Below are positions 26,077 to 33,067 of a stretch of 64,000 bases of DNA, piece after piece. The translations under genes were made by a program, and so were the position numbers. The notes under the pieces were generated by a model. The model made no database searches. It was not told the DNA's origin and saw nothing but the letters and a program-made list of their open reading frames with translations. Source of the DNA: a virus; IMG/VR virus record IMGVR_UViG_3300021963_000077, positions 25,511-89,510 of that record. One strand, given 5' to 3'. How positions within the stretch are numbered: the first letter of the stretch is position 1; every line of letters starts with the position of its first letter.

Positions 26077-27503
26077 CTAACCCGAATACCGTAGCTTTGG
26101 TGGCTTCTTGATCCGAGGTCTAGCTTTTTCAGCATTCCTCAATGCTTCGAGCATTTTGGCTCTGTTGATCTTGACATCCACGATTCGCATACCAAATTTT
26201 TCAGCTGCTTCCGCCTCGGAGTGATTGCTGAGGTAGAGCAAGAAGCTTTTCGCATTGGGTGTCAATACTTGTGGATGATTATTAATTAAATTAATGATTT
26301 CTGTATTAACGCCTTCTAGTTTCTGATCTGCTTCAGTATCAATGATGCGATTGTCTGGAGTGTTGAGATTAAATTCTTCGTTATATCGTTTAATAAATTT
26401 ACCGACTAACGCTTGGCTAACTTTTAAAGCCTCAGCAATTTTTTCGTATGATATTCCGTACTGTGAAAAAGTGTACATTAATTGACCTTTTTCCAGAGAC
26501 GATAAATCACTTAACCCAATGTCAAAATCCCTTACAGATCTGTCCACGGTTGATTTGTCTACACCGAATGCCTTGGAAACTTCATCTTTGCTAAATCCAT
26601 ATTTTCTAGCAACTGAAATAATTTTACGCTTTTGCTTAAAAACGCTTCTAGCAGAAATGTTATTTTTTTTCAAAACGACAGAAACATAGTCGCTTGTCAC
26701 TCCAACATCCTGCGCAATTTGATTTGGCCCAATGCCGAGTCTTGCCTGTCTTACGATTTCTTTGATGCGCCCGCTGCGATCCACATTTGAAGTGCTTACA
26801 TTTCCTAGCTTTTGTTTATTACGTGAGGCGCGCCTAACGGTCGCAATGCTTACTCCATATTTCTTAGCTAGGGCTTTTGCTATCTCGGCTCGCTCTTTTG
26901 GAGTTTTGCCTTTGGCTATTTCTTCGGCCATTTCGTTGCTTCTACGCTCAAATTCAGCTACAGAAGATGCTTGGTTTACAGTTCTTCCCACTCCTGTAGT
27001 CATGCTTCCGGAGACCGCGCGACGAACTGAGGGTCGTTCAAACTGTGTTGCGTCTTGAATTAGGCCGTCGCCGTCACCATCAAATGCGTTTGAATCAAAC
27101 CTATCGGTAAGGCGCCCTAGGCGGCGTGCGTCGCCTGTGCGCCTCAGGCTTTTAAATCAAGACCGCTAGCAACAGACTTGACTACAGCACTAATTGCATC
27201 TATTGCGTCTTCGTCCAGGTAATCCATATCCTCGATAACTAAAGACTTTGTTTCCTGCTGTATGGAAACACCGTAGTAATCAAGCACGGGCTCAAGAAAA
27301 GATTTAGCCCCCATCAGGGCCTCGTCGTCGCCAGTAATCACAAGGTTTACCTTGTTCTTGCCGCCATCAGATGAATCTATGACTTCCGCCAAAAGCTCTA
27401 AGGCTTGTCTTAATTTGCCCATATTCCTGTTGCTAATAACGCGACCACTCTTTACGTCAATGTCGTTTCCATATGGTGTTGAAAGAAAAATTTTAGTTTC
27501 CAT
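26077..27503 (-). CDS. Frameshift product: paralogue domain + EF-hand-like tag + five-HTH array (475 aa)
   Basis: Predicted product of a -1 frameshift. Translation starts at 27503, reads 118 codons to AAA (27152-27150), slips back one base and continues AGC CTG AGG from 27150 to the stop at 26077. After the slip it reads an Arg-rich lead (SLRRTGDARRLGRLTDR), a complete EF-hand-like tag, RAVSGSM, then five helix-turn-helix units of 30-45 residues (for example YGVSIATVRR, VGVTSDYVSVVL, FGVDKSTVDR, LKVSQALVGKFI, FGMRIVDVKI). The -1 frame has no ATG, GTG or TTG before the Met of SGSM, so the tag cannot be made by ordinary initiation. The neighbouring protease gene contains the same domain order unbroken. 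If initiation occurs at ATG 27003 instead, a separate 308-aa HTH protein would be made. Likely DNA-binding. Confidence 0.8.
27031..27099 (-). repeat. EF-hand-like tag, copy 6 (reached only by frameshift)
   Basis: Residues about 136-158 of the frameshift product: FDSNAFDGDGDG, then Q-D-x-T, ending FERP, followed by RAVSGSM. The frame has no canonical start codon between the upstream stop and this tag. Confidence 0.85.
27110..27156 (-). promoter_or_regulatory. -1 programmed ribosomal frameshift signal (T TTA AAA plus hairpin)
   Basis: The heptamer T TTA AAA (27156-27150) is in the correct X XXY YYZ phase of the upstream frame. The -1 frame opens only three bases before it (TGA at 27159-27157) and the zero frame closes two codons after it, so the only window in which both frames are open contains the heptamer. 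Five bases later a GC-rich two-part stem follows: AGGCGC (27144-27139) with GCGCCT (27115-27110), and inside it AGGCG (27136-27132) with CGCCT (27123-27119). Part of the GC content reflects Arg codons. Confidence 0.85.
27144..27503 (-). CDS. Zero-frame product of the frameshift gene (119 aa)
   Basis: The unshifted product, METKIFLSTPYGND to GLDLKA, ends at TGA 27146-27144. It is a compact alpha/beta domain whose second half (LVITGDDEALMGAK..LDYYGVSI..LVIEDMD) parallels a segment of the protease protein around residues 480-535 (IHLFIQSESEIDEL..AKYHGFDV..LVVPNSD). ATG 27503 overlaps the protease stop as TAATG and has AGG five bases upstream, so I prefer it to the longer reading. It would be the major product if frameshifting is inefficient. 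Confidence 0.75.
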   Translation of the reverse strand: METKIFLSTPYGNDIDVKSGRVISNRNMGKLRQALELLAEVIDSSDGGKNKVNLVITGDDEALMGAKSFLEPVLDYYGVSIQQETKSLVIEDMDYLDEDAIDAISAVVKSVASGLDLKA

Positions 27504-30460
27504 TATCGCCTGTTCCCATAATCTCGCCATAACTGTTGAAGTCTGTTTAAATCAGCTGTTGATATTTGACCATTGTCAAAGCGCTCTAAAATTCTCTGAA
27601 CTATTTGAAATCCGCGATTTTTCCTAGCCCAATCAATTGATTGATTCTGCTGTCTTGTGAGAACCCTTTTGCCTATTTTTCCACTTTGCAGTTGCTTAAG
27701 CATGTCGTCTAGCCCTTGGCCAGATCTGGCCCCAAACTGTTTTGCGGTGTCATAGTCGAGTTCATACTGCTCAACACTGCCATCACCCATATTGAATATG
27801 ACGCGGTTTGTCTGTGGGTCATATGCGGCATCCGATACTCGCCTGCTACCTCGAGTATCAAACTTCATTAAATAACTAGGAATTGCTGGCCTGTCTGGAT
27901 TATCTTGACCCGATCCAGTCATTGACCCAGACACGGAGCGCTTGTTCTTGCGACTACGAAGAACGTCTAGGAAATCTTCCACGGCATTGGCTGGGCGAGG
28001 CTCCAAAACTGAGTTTGCGTGGATCCTCTCAGCTTCGCTTTCGCTAACTTTATGTTCTTCCGTCCTACCATTAATCAATGTAAAACGAGCAGTACCAGAC
28101 TCTTTGTCGTAGGTAGCGTCTTTTAGGATTCTTGAACCACGCGTGTCAAATGATGGAGTTTTGTTATCTTTGCTCCATCCAAACTTTTCTAGGTGTTTTC
28201 TAGCCTCTTCGCTAAACCCTGAATATTGCGGCTTGGGGCGATTTGAAATAGATCCAGATACGCGAGGAGTTTTATCTTTTGGGTTATCACCCTCAGTACG
28301 ACGTTTCATAGAGGCAATTCGCATTTCAATTTGCCTAACTTGAGCACGTGTCATATTCATGCGTTGCGATACGTCATCGAGCGACATACCGTCCTCTGTG
28401 CGCATTTTCCAAATTTGATCACGAATTTTCTTGGCTTGGCGCATTTCAGATTGTCTCACCTCTTCACGCGTGATGCCAAAATTCTTCGCAACTTCATCCA
28501 GCGACATGCCGCCTTCTGTGCGCATTTTCCAAATCTTCTCTGGTGTCGGCTTGCCCTTTGCCATTGAACCAGATATCCGCGACCCAACTGGTACTGGTCT
28601 TTCTGGCCGTGGCCCAGGCGTTGGCGTTGGTGCAGGGCTAGGAACCGATGGTCTGACTGGTGGGCGAATTGGCTCTCTTGCTGGCTCCGGAACCTTTCGC
28701 GGTGGATTCATTGGGGGCATCATGCGAGGCGCATTTGGGCGCTCAAATGATGTGCTGTCTTGCACTAAACCGTCTTCGTCCCCATCAATTGCATTAGGAT
28801 CAAAACGATCTGTTGCCATTCTCCCCATACGTCTGAGTTTGCGACCAACAGCCTTCTCTTCTAAGAAGTTAATTGCCGTCAGTAGCGCCTCGTAGCCCTC
28901 TTCTGACATGGAGTCACTGTTTGGAACAACAAGACCATCTTCAAGACTCTTGACATCAAATCCATGATATTTAGCTACAGCACTAGCTACCTCTAGCAAT
29001 TCATCAATTTCGCTTTCGGATTGGATAAATAGATGAATTCCAGGGTTTTCACTCTTGAAAGCATCCCATGACGGCATGTCATCAATGACATATGATTTCC
29101 CACCACCACATCCACAACCACAATCATCCTTAGCCGGCTTCATGGCCACTCCGCCAAATGCCGCTCCAAAGTCATCATTGTCGTCGCCTACATATGCATT
29201 TCCTGGAGCGCTTTGTGGCTTGCCAACAGGCATGTAAATTGTCTCTGGCTTCACCGTTTCAGCATTTCCAAACATGAATTCGCCATCTTCGTAGTGATAG
29301 CCGACTCGGATTGTCTGCATATCTCCGAAGTCGTTCATGAGGTCAAAAATAACCATGTTTTTATCTGCTGTACGGATTTTTACTTTGCCGCCAAACCGTT
29401 GAGAAATAGCCTTGGCAAGGTCGTTAACACGCCCAAATGCTGGATTCATCTCCTCGTCGCCAGTATAGATACGGGATGTGTCGTAGCTAGGGTGGCCTTT
29501 TTTCTTCACATTCTGGTATCTCTCAAGGAGTCGCCGGCCTTTAGCTGCAAGCTCTGCTGCATCGGATGCATTTTTAGGAACTGGTTCACCCCATGCAGCG
29601 GCAGCTAGCGCTAGACGAGTCGGCTTGCCATTTTTGCCGACAAGTGGGCCAGATGGGTTTGTATAGAATCGCGTCAAGAACGAGCCTTTACGACGCATTT
29701 TCTCTGGTGTGTCAGCTGGGCCCTTGACGCCTGGCTTTAGATTTGCGCCTTCCTTCTGCTTAAAGTACTTGCGCCCTGCTGGCGTCAGGCCACCCTTTGG
29801 ATCCCTCAAATTTGCTGATTTGCCTTCAGGCTCAGAAGGCACGCAATTTGGCACCATTTTGCCGTTTTTGCCCTTCTTCATTCCTACCTGCTGGTAACCG
29901 GGCCAGCAAGGACTACCTGCCTTGCTTTCCGGATCGTCGGATTTGATTGAAATTGTGCCAGTCAGCTGATTGGCTCCGTGGAGAACTGGGGAAACCTCAT
30001 AGAGTTCAACCTCTTTAAGGAGATTTGCTTGCTGAACTGGGTCAAATACTGCGTCAAGGGTCTTGTAACCAATTGACCACTCTTGCTCTTCGCCAAAGAA
30101 GGCAACATTATTGAAAGCCTCACGACCACGCTCAGAACGCAAATTAAATTGCACTCTTGCATAAAGTCCACCAATTCCGGCTTTTTTCATCTTTAGCGGT
30201 AGGCGTGGATCATTCGGTGGCACCTCATATATTTCCAGAACCTTACCGATTGGCTCATTCCAGTTATGACCCCAAACAACTCTCGGCTTACGTCTTTTAA
30301 GACTTGCTCCAAAACAGTTCGGGAGGCAAATATCGCCAACAGAATCTTTATTGCCGATGCCAGCAACGAAGCATTCAACGATGCCCTGCGCTTCGTCAAC
30401 CCCGATTTGAGCTGGAATTGACTTGTATTCTGTTGCAAATAGCGATGATTGGTCAGACAT
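27503..30460 (-). CDS. 985-aa prohead protease with mosaic tag/HTH/KTSC-like C-terminal extension
   Basis: Residues 1-170 are an HK97-type prohead protease (family U35): GHNWNEPIG carries His65 and EEQEWSIGY carries Ser129, with a later ELYEVSPV segment typical of the fold. Typical family members are about 200 aa; here 800 residues follow. Next come CWPGYQQVGMKKGK..MVPNC (about 185-205), a GGLTPAGRKYF / GSFLTRFYTNPSGP module (about 220-330), a CGCGCGGGK cluster (about 455), a domain parallel to the 119-aa neighbour, the EF-hand-like tag (553-575), RISGSM, two tandem HTH units with IWKMRTE[GD]GMSLD[ED]V (about 640-715), PRVSGSI, a KTSC-like domain, SVSGSM, and a second KTSC-like domain (FDTRGSR lead in both). 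The start has GGAGG four bases upstream. The protease may process its own extension. Confidence 0.88.
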   Translation of the reverse strand: MSDQSSLFATEYKSIPAQIGVDEAQGIVECFVAGIGNKDSVGDICLPNCFGASLKRRKPRVVWGHNWNEPIGKVLEIYEVPPNDPRLPLKMKKAGIGGLYARVQFNLRSERGREAFNNVAFFGEEQEWSIGYKTLDAVFDPVQQANLLKEVELYEVSPVLHGANQLTGTISIKSDDPESKAGSPCWPGYQQVGMKKGKNGKMVPNCVPSEPEGKSANLRDPKGGLTPAGRKYFKQKEGANLKPGVKGPADTPEKMRRKGSFLTRFYTNPSGPLVGKNGKPTRLALAAAAWGEPVPKNASDAAELAAKGRRLLERYQNVKKKGHPSYDTSRIYTGDEEMNPAFGRVNDLAKAISQRFGGKVKIRTADKNMVIFDLMNDFGDMQTIRVGYHYEDGEFMFGNAETVKPETIYMPVGKPQSAPGNAYVGDDNDDFGAAFGGVAMKPAKDDCGCGCGGGKSYVIDDMPSWDAFKSENPGIHLFIQSESEIDELLEVASAVAKYHGFDVKSLEDGLVVPNSDSMSEEGYEALLTAINFLEEKAVGRKLRRMGRMATDRFDPNAIDGDEDGLVQDSTSFERPNAPRMMPPMNPPRKVPEPAREPIRPPVRPSVPSPAPTPTPGPRPERPVPVGSRISGSMAKGKPTPEKIWKMRTEGGMSLDEVAKNFGITREEVRQSEMRQAKKIRDQIWKMRTEDGMSLDDVSQRMNMTRAQVRQIEMRIASMKRRTEGDNPKDKTPRVSGSISNRPKPQYSGFSEEARKHLEKFGWSKDNKTPSFDTRGSRILKDATYDKESGTARFTLINGRTEEHKVSESEAERIHANSVLEPRPANAVEDFLDVLRSRKNKRSVSGSMTGSGQDNPDRPAIPSYLMKFDTRGSRRVSDAAYDPQTNRVIFNMGDGSVEQYELDYDTAKQFGARSGQGLDDMLKQLQSGKIGKRVLTRQQNQSIDWARKNRGFQIVQRILERFDNGQISTADLNRLQQLWRDYGNRR
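28315..28556 (-). repeat. Tandem duplication encoding two HTH units in the protease extension
   Basis: Two units about 120 bp apart encode near-identical helix-turn-helix segments resembling sigma-70 region 4 (KMRTEGGMSLDEVAKNFGI and KMRTEDGMSLDDVSQRMNM, each followed by TR..VRQ). The DNA is also similar, including a shared 15-base stretch, so the duplication looks recent. Confidence 0.75.
28736..28804 (-). repeat. EF-hand-like tag, copy 7 (protease protein)
   Basis: Residues 553-575: FDPNAIDGDEDG, then Q-D-x-T, ending FERP. The basic lead GRKLRRMGRMATDR precedes it and a Pro-rich linker then RISGSM follows. Confidence 0.85.
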
Positions 30461-30518
30461 TTTTCCTCCGAGTCATAGTAAATAATAACTAAGCAAACAC
30501 TGGCCTAGCGGAAGTTTA

Positions 30519-30557
30519 TGATGAGTTTTATTAAAGTCTACTGATGACTTTTATTAA
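30519..30557. repeat. Two 16-bp direct repeats between portal and protease genes
   Basis: TGATGAGTTTTATTAA (30519-30534) and TGATGACTTTTATTAA (30542-30557) differ at one base and are 23 bp apart; the second overlaps the portal stop codon. Together they can also form an AAAGTC/GACTTT stem. They lie in the 93-bp gap before the protease gene. A regulatory or RNA-processing role is possible; no terminator features. Confidence 0.6.
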
Positions 30558-32794
30558 TCTCTGTCAAAACGCAACTTACATCTGCAATTGATTGTCAAAT
30601 GTGGCGGTGCAATGGGGTCTCCTGGGAAGCGGAGCGTATTGTTCCCCACCTCAAATTCTTCAAGCAAATCAATCGTCTTGCCTTGGAGTATTAGATGTTC
30701 TGGTCGTACACGCGTATCTTTGCGTGTAACCCAAGTCTTTGTCATTCCGCCAACTTGCTTTCCAGCAAAGTATGTTCCTGCGTTAAAAGCTGTTTGAGAC
30801 TCGTGTTCAGCAATGACCCTACGGCGCTTCATAAGAAGATTAATAAATATTGCTGCAAGAGCTGCTTTGAGCATGCCCGAGCGATCCTCATCTTCCGAAA
30901 GCGCCAGCGCTATGAGAACTGCAGCTGCGATTTCTTCTTTTGTCGTCGCATTTATTTTCTGCATTCGCTTTATTTGTTCATCAAGGTATTCATTTACTTC
31001 TTCATCATCAAGCTCAGCAGGCATGTTGGCCTTTTGCGAAGCCAAAGATGCTGCATCAGAAATTATTCCTTGAATGACAGGGCGCATGTCGTCTGATAGT
31101 TGCTTGTCCCATACTTCCGAGTCAAAGATTGCATCTATGTCCAGAGATCCAGACTGCAGGCCTTTCTTAGCCTTTGCCCCACTTGATTTTTCTAAAACGA
31201 CACGCTGTTGACGCTCAATAAATCGCTCAAGGCTACGATCAAGAATTTCTGCCCATCTATTCGAGCTTTCGTCAGCCTTAACTTCCCACTCGTCGTCCAT
31301 TTTATTTTCAGACTTGAATTGCATACCACCGTCGTATGCCGACAACAGTCCCTCTGGAGATGGTGGCATTGCTGTTTCAACTGGTGGCGCACCAGCTTCT
31401 GCTGCAAGGGCTGCAGTCATGCCCTCTTGTGGCATAGGTGGCATACCTGCTTGGCCAGCTAATGGCTGCTGAGGTGTAACCATTTGCTCGGTTCCAGGAA
31501 TCATTCCTGGTATTGCACCAGGGGCACCCATCATGTCAATTTGCTGTTGCTGCGTTGAGTCAAATGGCTTATTCGTGTAACCAATTGGCGTCAGGTTTGG
31601 ATTGGCAAGCATTGCATCCATTAAGTCGGACTCAACTGCTTTCTTACCAGTTCCTTTGCGATATTCGTTGCCACTTATGAGGCCATTTTGGAACTCATCA
31701 AGCAAGTAACGCTCTCTTTCCTGCTTATATAGAATCAGTACAGGAACGTCTGATGTATCAAAGTCAATGTAGTATTGCTCATCAAGCTCGTCCAGTCCGC
31801 GCGCCAAAGAGTCAAGATGTGGAAGCATTGTTTCGTTCCAGAAAACGCGTAATTCTTCATTTGCGTTATTAAATGTGCGGCCAGCTGCGTTGCCTATGAC
31901 TGACTCAGGAACGCCAAATGCTGCAAGGATTTCTTCTTTTGTTATTTGGCGCATCTGTATGTAGTTAGCGTCACGCGGCGATGAGCCAGTGTCTACGAAG
32001 TCAACACCCTCATCTGAGGAAAGTACAGTTACAGCTCCAGCCCTATTGAGGTTGCCACGGAATCTGTTTCTAATTTCGTCTTTATCGTCATCATCAACTT
32101 CGCCACGTAGAACTATTAATCCACCTGGACGACCGTCATTAAGCAAAAAGTTTCTGTTATATACCTTCGCCAAGTTTTCAATTTCAATTGCTATGCCAGC
32201 AGCTTCCATTGGCGTAAGTGATAGATATGGGTCTAGTGGGTGTGGACGCCTAACCCAAATGACATCCTGAGGCTTCAGTAAGACTTTTGTGCCGTTGCGC
32301 ATGTCAACTTCAAAGCCAGATACAAATGTTCTAGGATCTGGTATTGGCGCCGTGTGTTGTGGCGGTAGCAACTGAAGAGCAATTACTTTTCCATTACGCC
32401 CGCGTACCTTTTCAATGAAAGCACCACGGCTCGACATCAAAAGTTGTGATGAAAGCCTGTATCTGAATATGAACGAGTTTTCGCCCATGTTCGCTTTCGT
32501 ATTAAGTATTCTGAGCAGGTCGTTATCGCTACTGCGTAAAATCTGACCGTCTGGCGAATTGTTCTTGCGCAACATGGCTGGCAGCCGTGCTTGGTTGCCG
32601 GCGATAGCGTCAATGCAGCGATTAACCCATGTTACTTTTTGAAAGCCTTCGCGGTATGCGCGCTCAATGTCCCACGAGTCCTTGTACGGCTTTCCAGCAA
32701 GACCAGGATTGAAGGCAATTGGTGCACCAGGGGTCAGGATTGACTTGGCCTCTGGTGAATACAAAGACTTATTATCAGATGAGTTCCAAGGCAT
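30554..32794 (-). CDS. Portal protein fused to a MuF-like minor head domain
   Basis: A 746-aa protein; portal proteins of this family are usually about 400-500 aa. Residues about 50-420 fit the phage portal family (VTWVNRCIDAIAGNQARLP, VIALQLLPPQHTAPIPD, VIWVRRPHPLDPYLSLTPMEAA, FGVPESVIGNAAGRTFNNANEE). A Met/Pro/Gly-rich linker (about 420-480) leads to a C-terminal domain with ESQTAFNAGTYFAG, TKTWVTRKDTRVRPEHLILQG and PGDPIAPPHLTINCRC, the signature of Mu gpF-like minor head proteins. The portal ring is the DNA entry and exit vertex; fusion places twelve MuF domains there. First large gene of the left operon. Confidence 0.9.
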   Translation of the reverse strand: MPWNSSDNKSLYSPEAKSILTPGAPIAFNPGLAGKPYKDSWDIERAYREGFQKVTWVNRCIDAIAGNQARLPAMLRKNNSPDGQILRSSDNDLLRILNTKANMGENSFIFRYRLSSQLLMSSRGAFIEKVRGRNGKVIALQLLPPQHTAPIPDPRTFVSGFEVDMRNGTKVLLKPQDVIWVRRPHPLDPYLSLTPMEAAGIAIEIENLAKVYNRNFLLNDGRPGGLIVLRGEVDDDDKDEIRNRFRGNLNRAGAVTVLSSDEGVDFVDTGSSPRDANYIQMRQITKEEILAAFGVPESVIGNAAGRTFNNANEELRVFWNETMLPHLDSLARGLDELDEQYYIDFDTSDVPVLILYKQERERYLLDEFQNGLISGNEYRKGTGKKAVESDLMDAMLANPNLTPIGYTNKPFDSTQQQQIDMMGAPGAIPGMIPGTEQMVTPQQPLAGQAGMPPMPQEGMTAALAAEAGAPPVETAMPPSPEGLLSAYDGGMQFKSENKMDDEWEVKADESSNRWAEILDRSLERFIERQQRVVLEKSSGAKAKKGLQSGSLDIDAIFDSEVWDKQLSDDMRPVIQGIISDAASLASQKANMPAELDDEEVNEYLDEQIKRMQKINATTKEEIAAAVLIALALSEDEDRSGMLKAALAAIFINLLMKRRRVIAEHESQTAFNAGTYFAGKQVGGMTKTWVTRKDTRVRPEHLILQGKTIDLLEEFEVGNNTLRFPGDPIAPPHLTINCRCKLRFDRD

Positions 32795-32806
32795 CTTTAC
32801 TCATTT

Positions 32807-33013
32807 TTACTCTAGTCCCAGAAGGAAGCCGAAAAGACCGCATGTAACGCCGGCGATGAGAAAACCCACCGCTGGAGCTATCATAAAACCGCCAATTGAT
32901 GTCATAATTATAAATGAAAGCATCATTGTATTGGCGGTTGAGCGCCTATTAATGCGCCCACGAACAATTGCCAATGGCGATCTGCGTTTTTGTTTGTCAT
33001 CGTTTGTAGCCAT
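32807..33013 (-). CDS. Small two-helix membrane protein
   Basis: A 68-aa protein with a charged N-terminus (residues 1-27) and two hydrophobic segments (about 29-45 and 47-66) separated by a short Pro/Gly turn. It is the first gene of the left operon. The layout resembles small holin-like proteins, but position at the head of a structural operon also allows a virion membrane-contact role. AGGA lies four bases before the start. Confidence 0.65.
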   Translation of the reverse strand: MATNDDKQKRRSPLAIVRGRINRRSTANTMMLSFIIMTSIGGFMIAPAVGFLIAGVTCGLFGFLLGLE

Positions 33014-33067
33014 ATTTTCCTATACAACCATAGCCGATAAAGGCATACTAGTGTATGAGCACTCGAA
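33014..33067. promoter_or_regulatory. Divergent promoter/operator region
   Basis: This 54-bp gap separates the two opposed gene blocks, so both transcripts probably start here or just inside the flanking genes. It holds the dyad CATAC-TAGT-GTATG (33044-33057), which could be an operator. I see AT-rich hexamers such as TATACA but no convincing -35/-10 pair. Confidence 0.45.

Noticed and set aside
27003-27150. Ordinary initiation at CTG or ATT codons upstream of the tag in the -1 frame
   Set aside because: These are very rare starts and lack a ribosome site, whereas a correctly phased T TTA AAA heptamer and downstream stem lie in the only overlap window. Initiation at ATG 27003 would leave the tag untranslated.
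28315-28556. Possible CRISPR-like or regulatory tandem repeat
   Set aside because: Only two units about 120 bp apart, in frame, encoding duplicated HTH units.
28431-28895. Plus-strand open frame opposite the protease extension
   Set aside because: Gly/Ser-rich shadow of the Pro-rich linker and tag; no ribosome site and no recognisable sequence.
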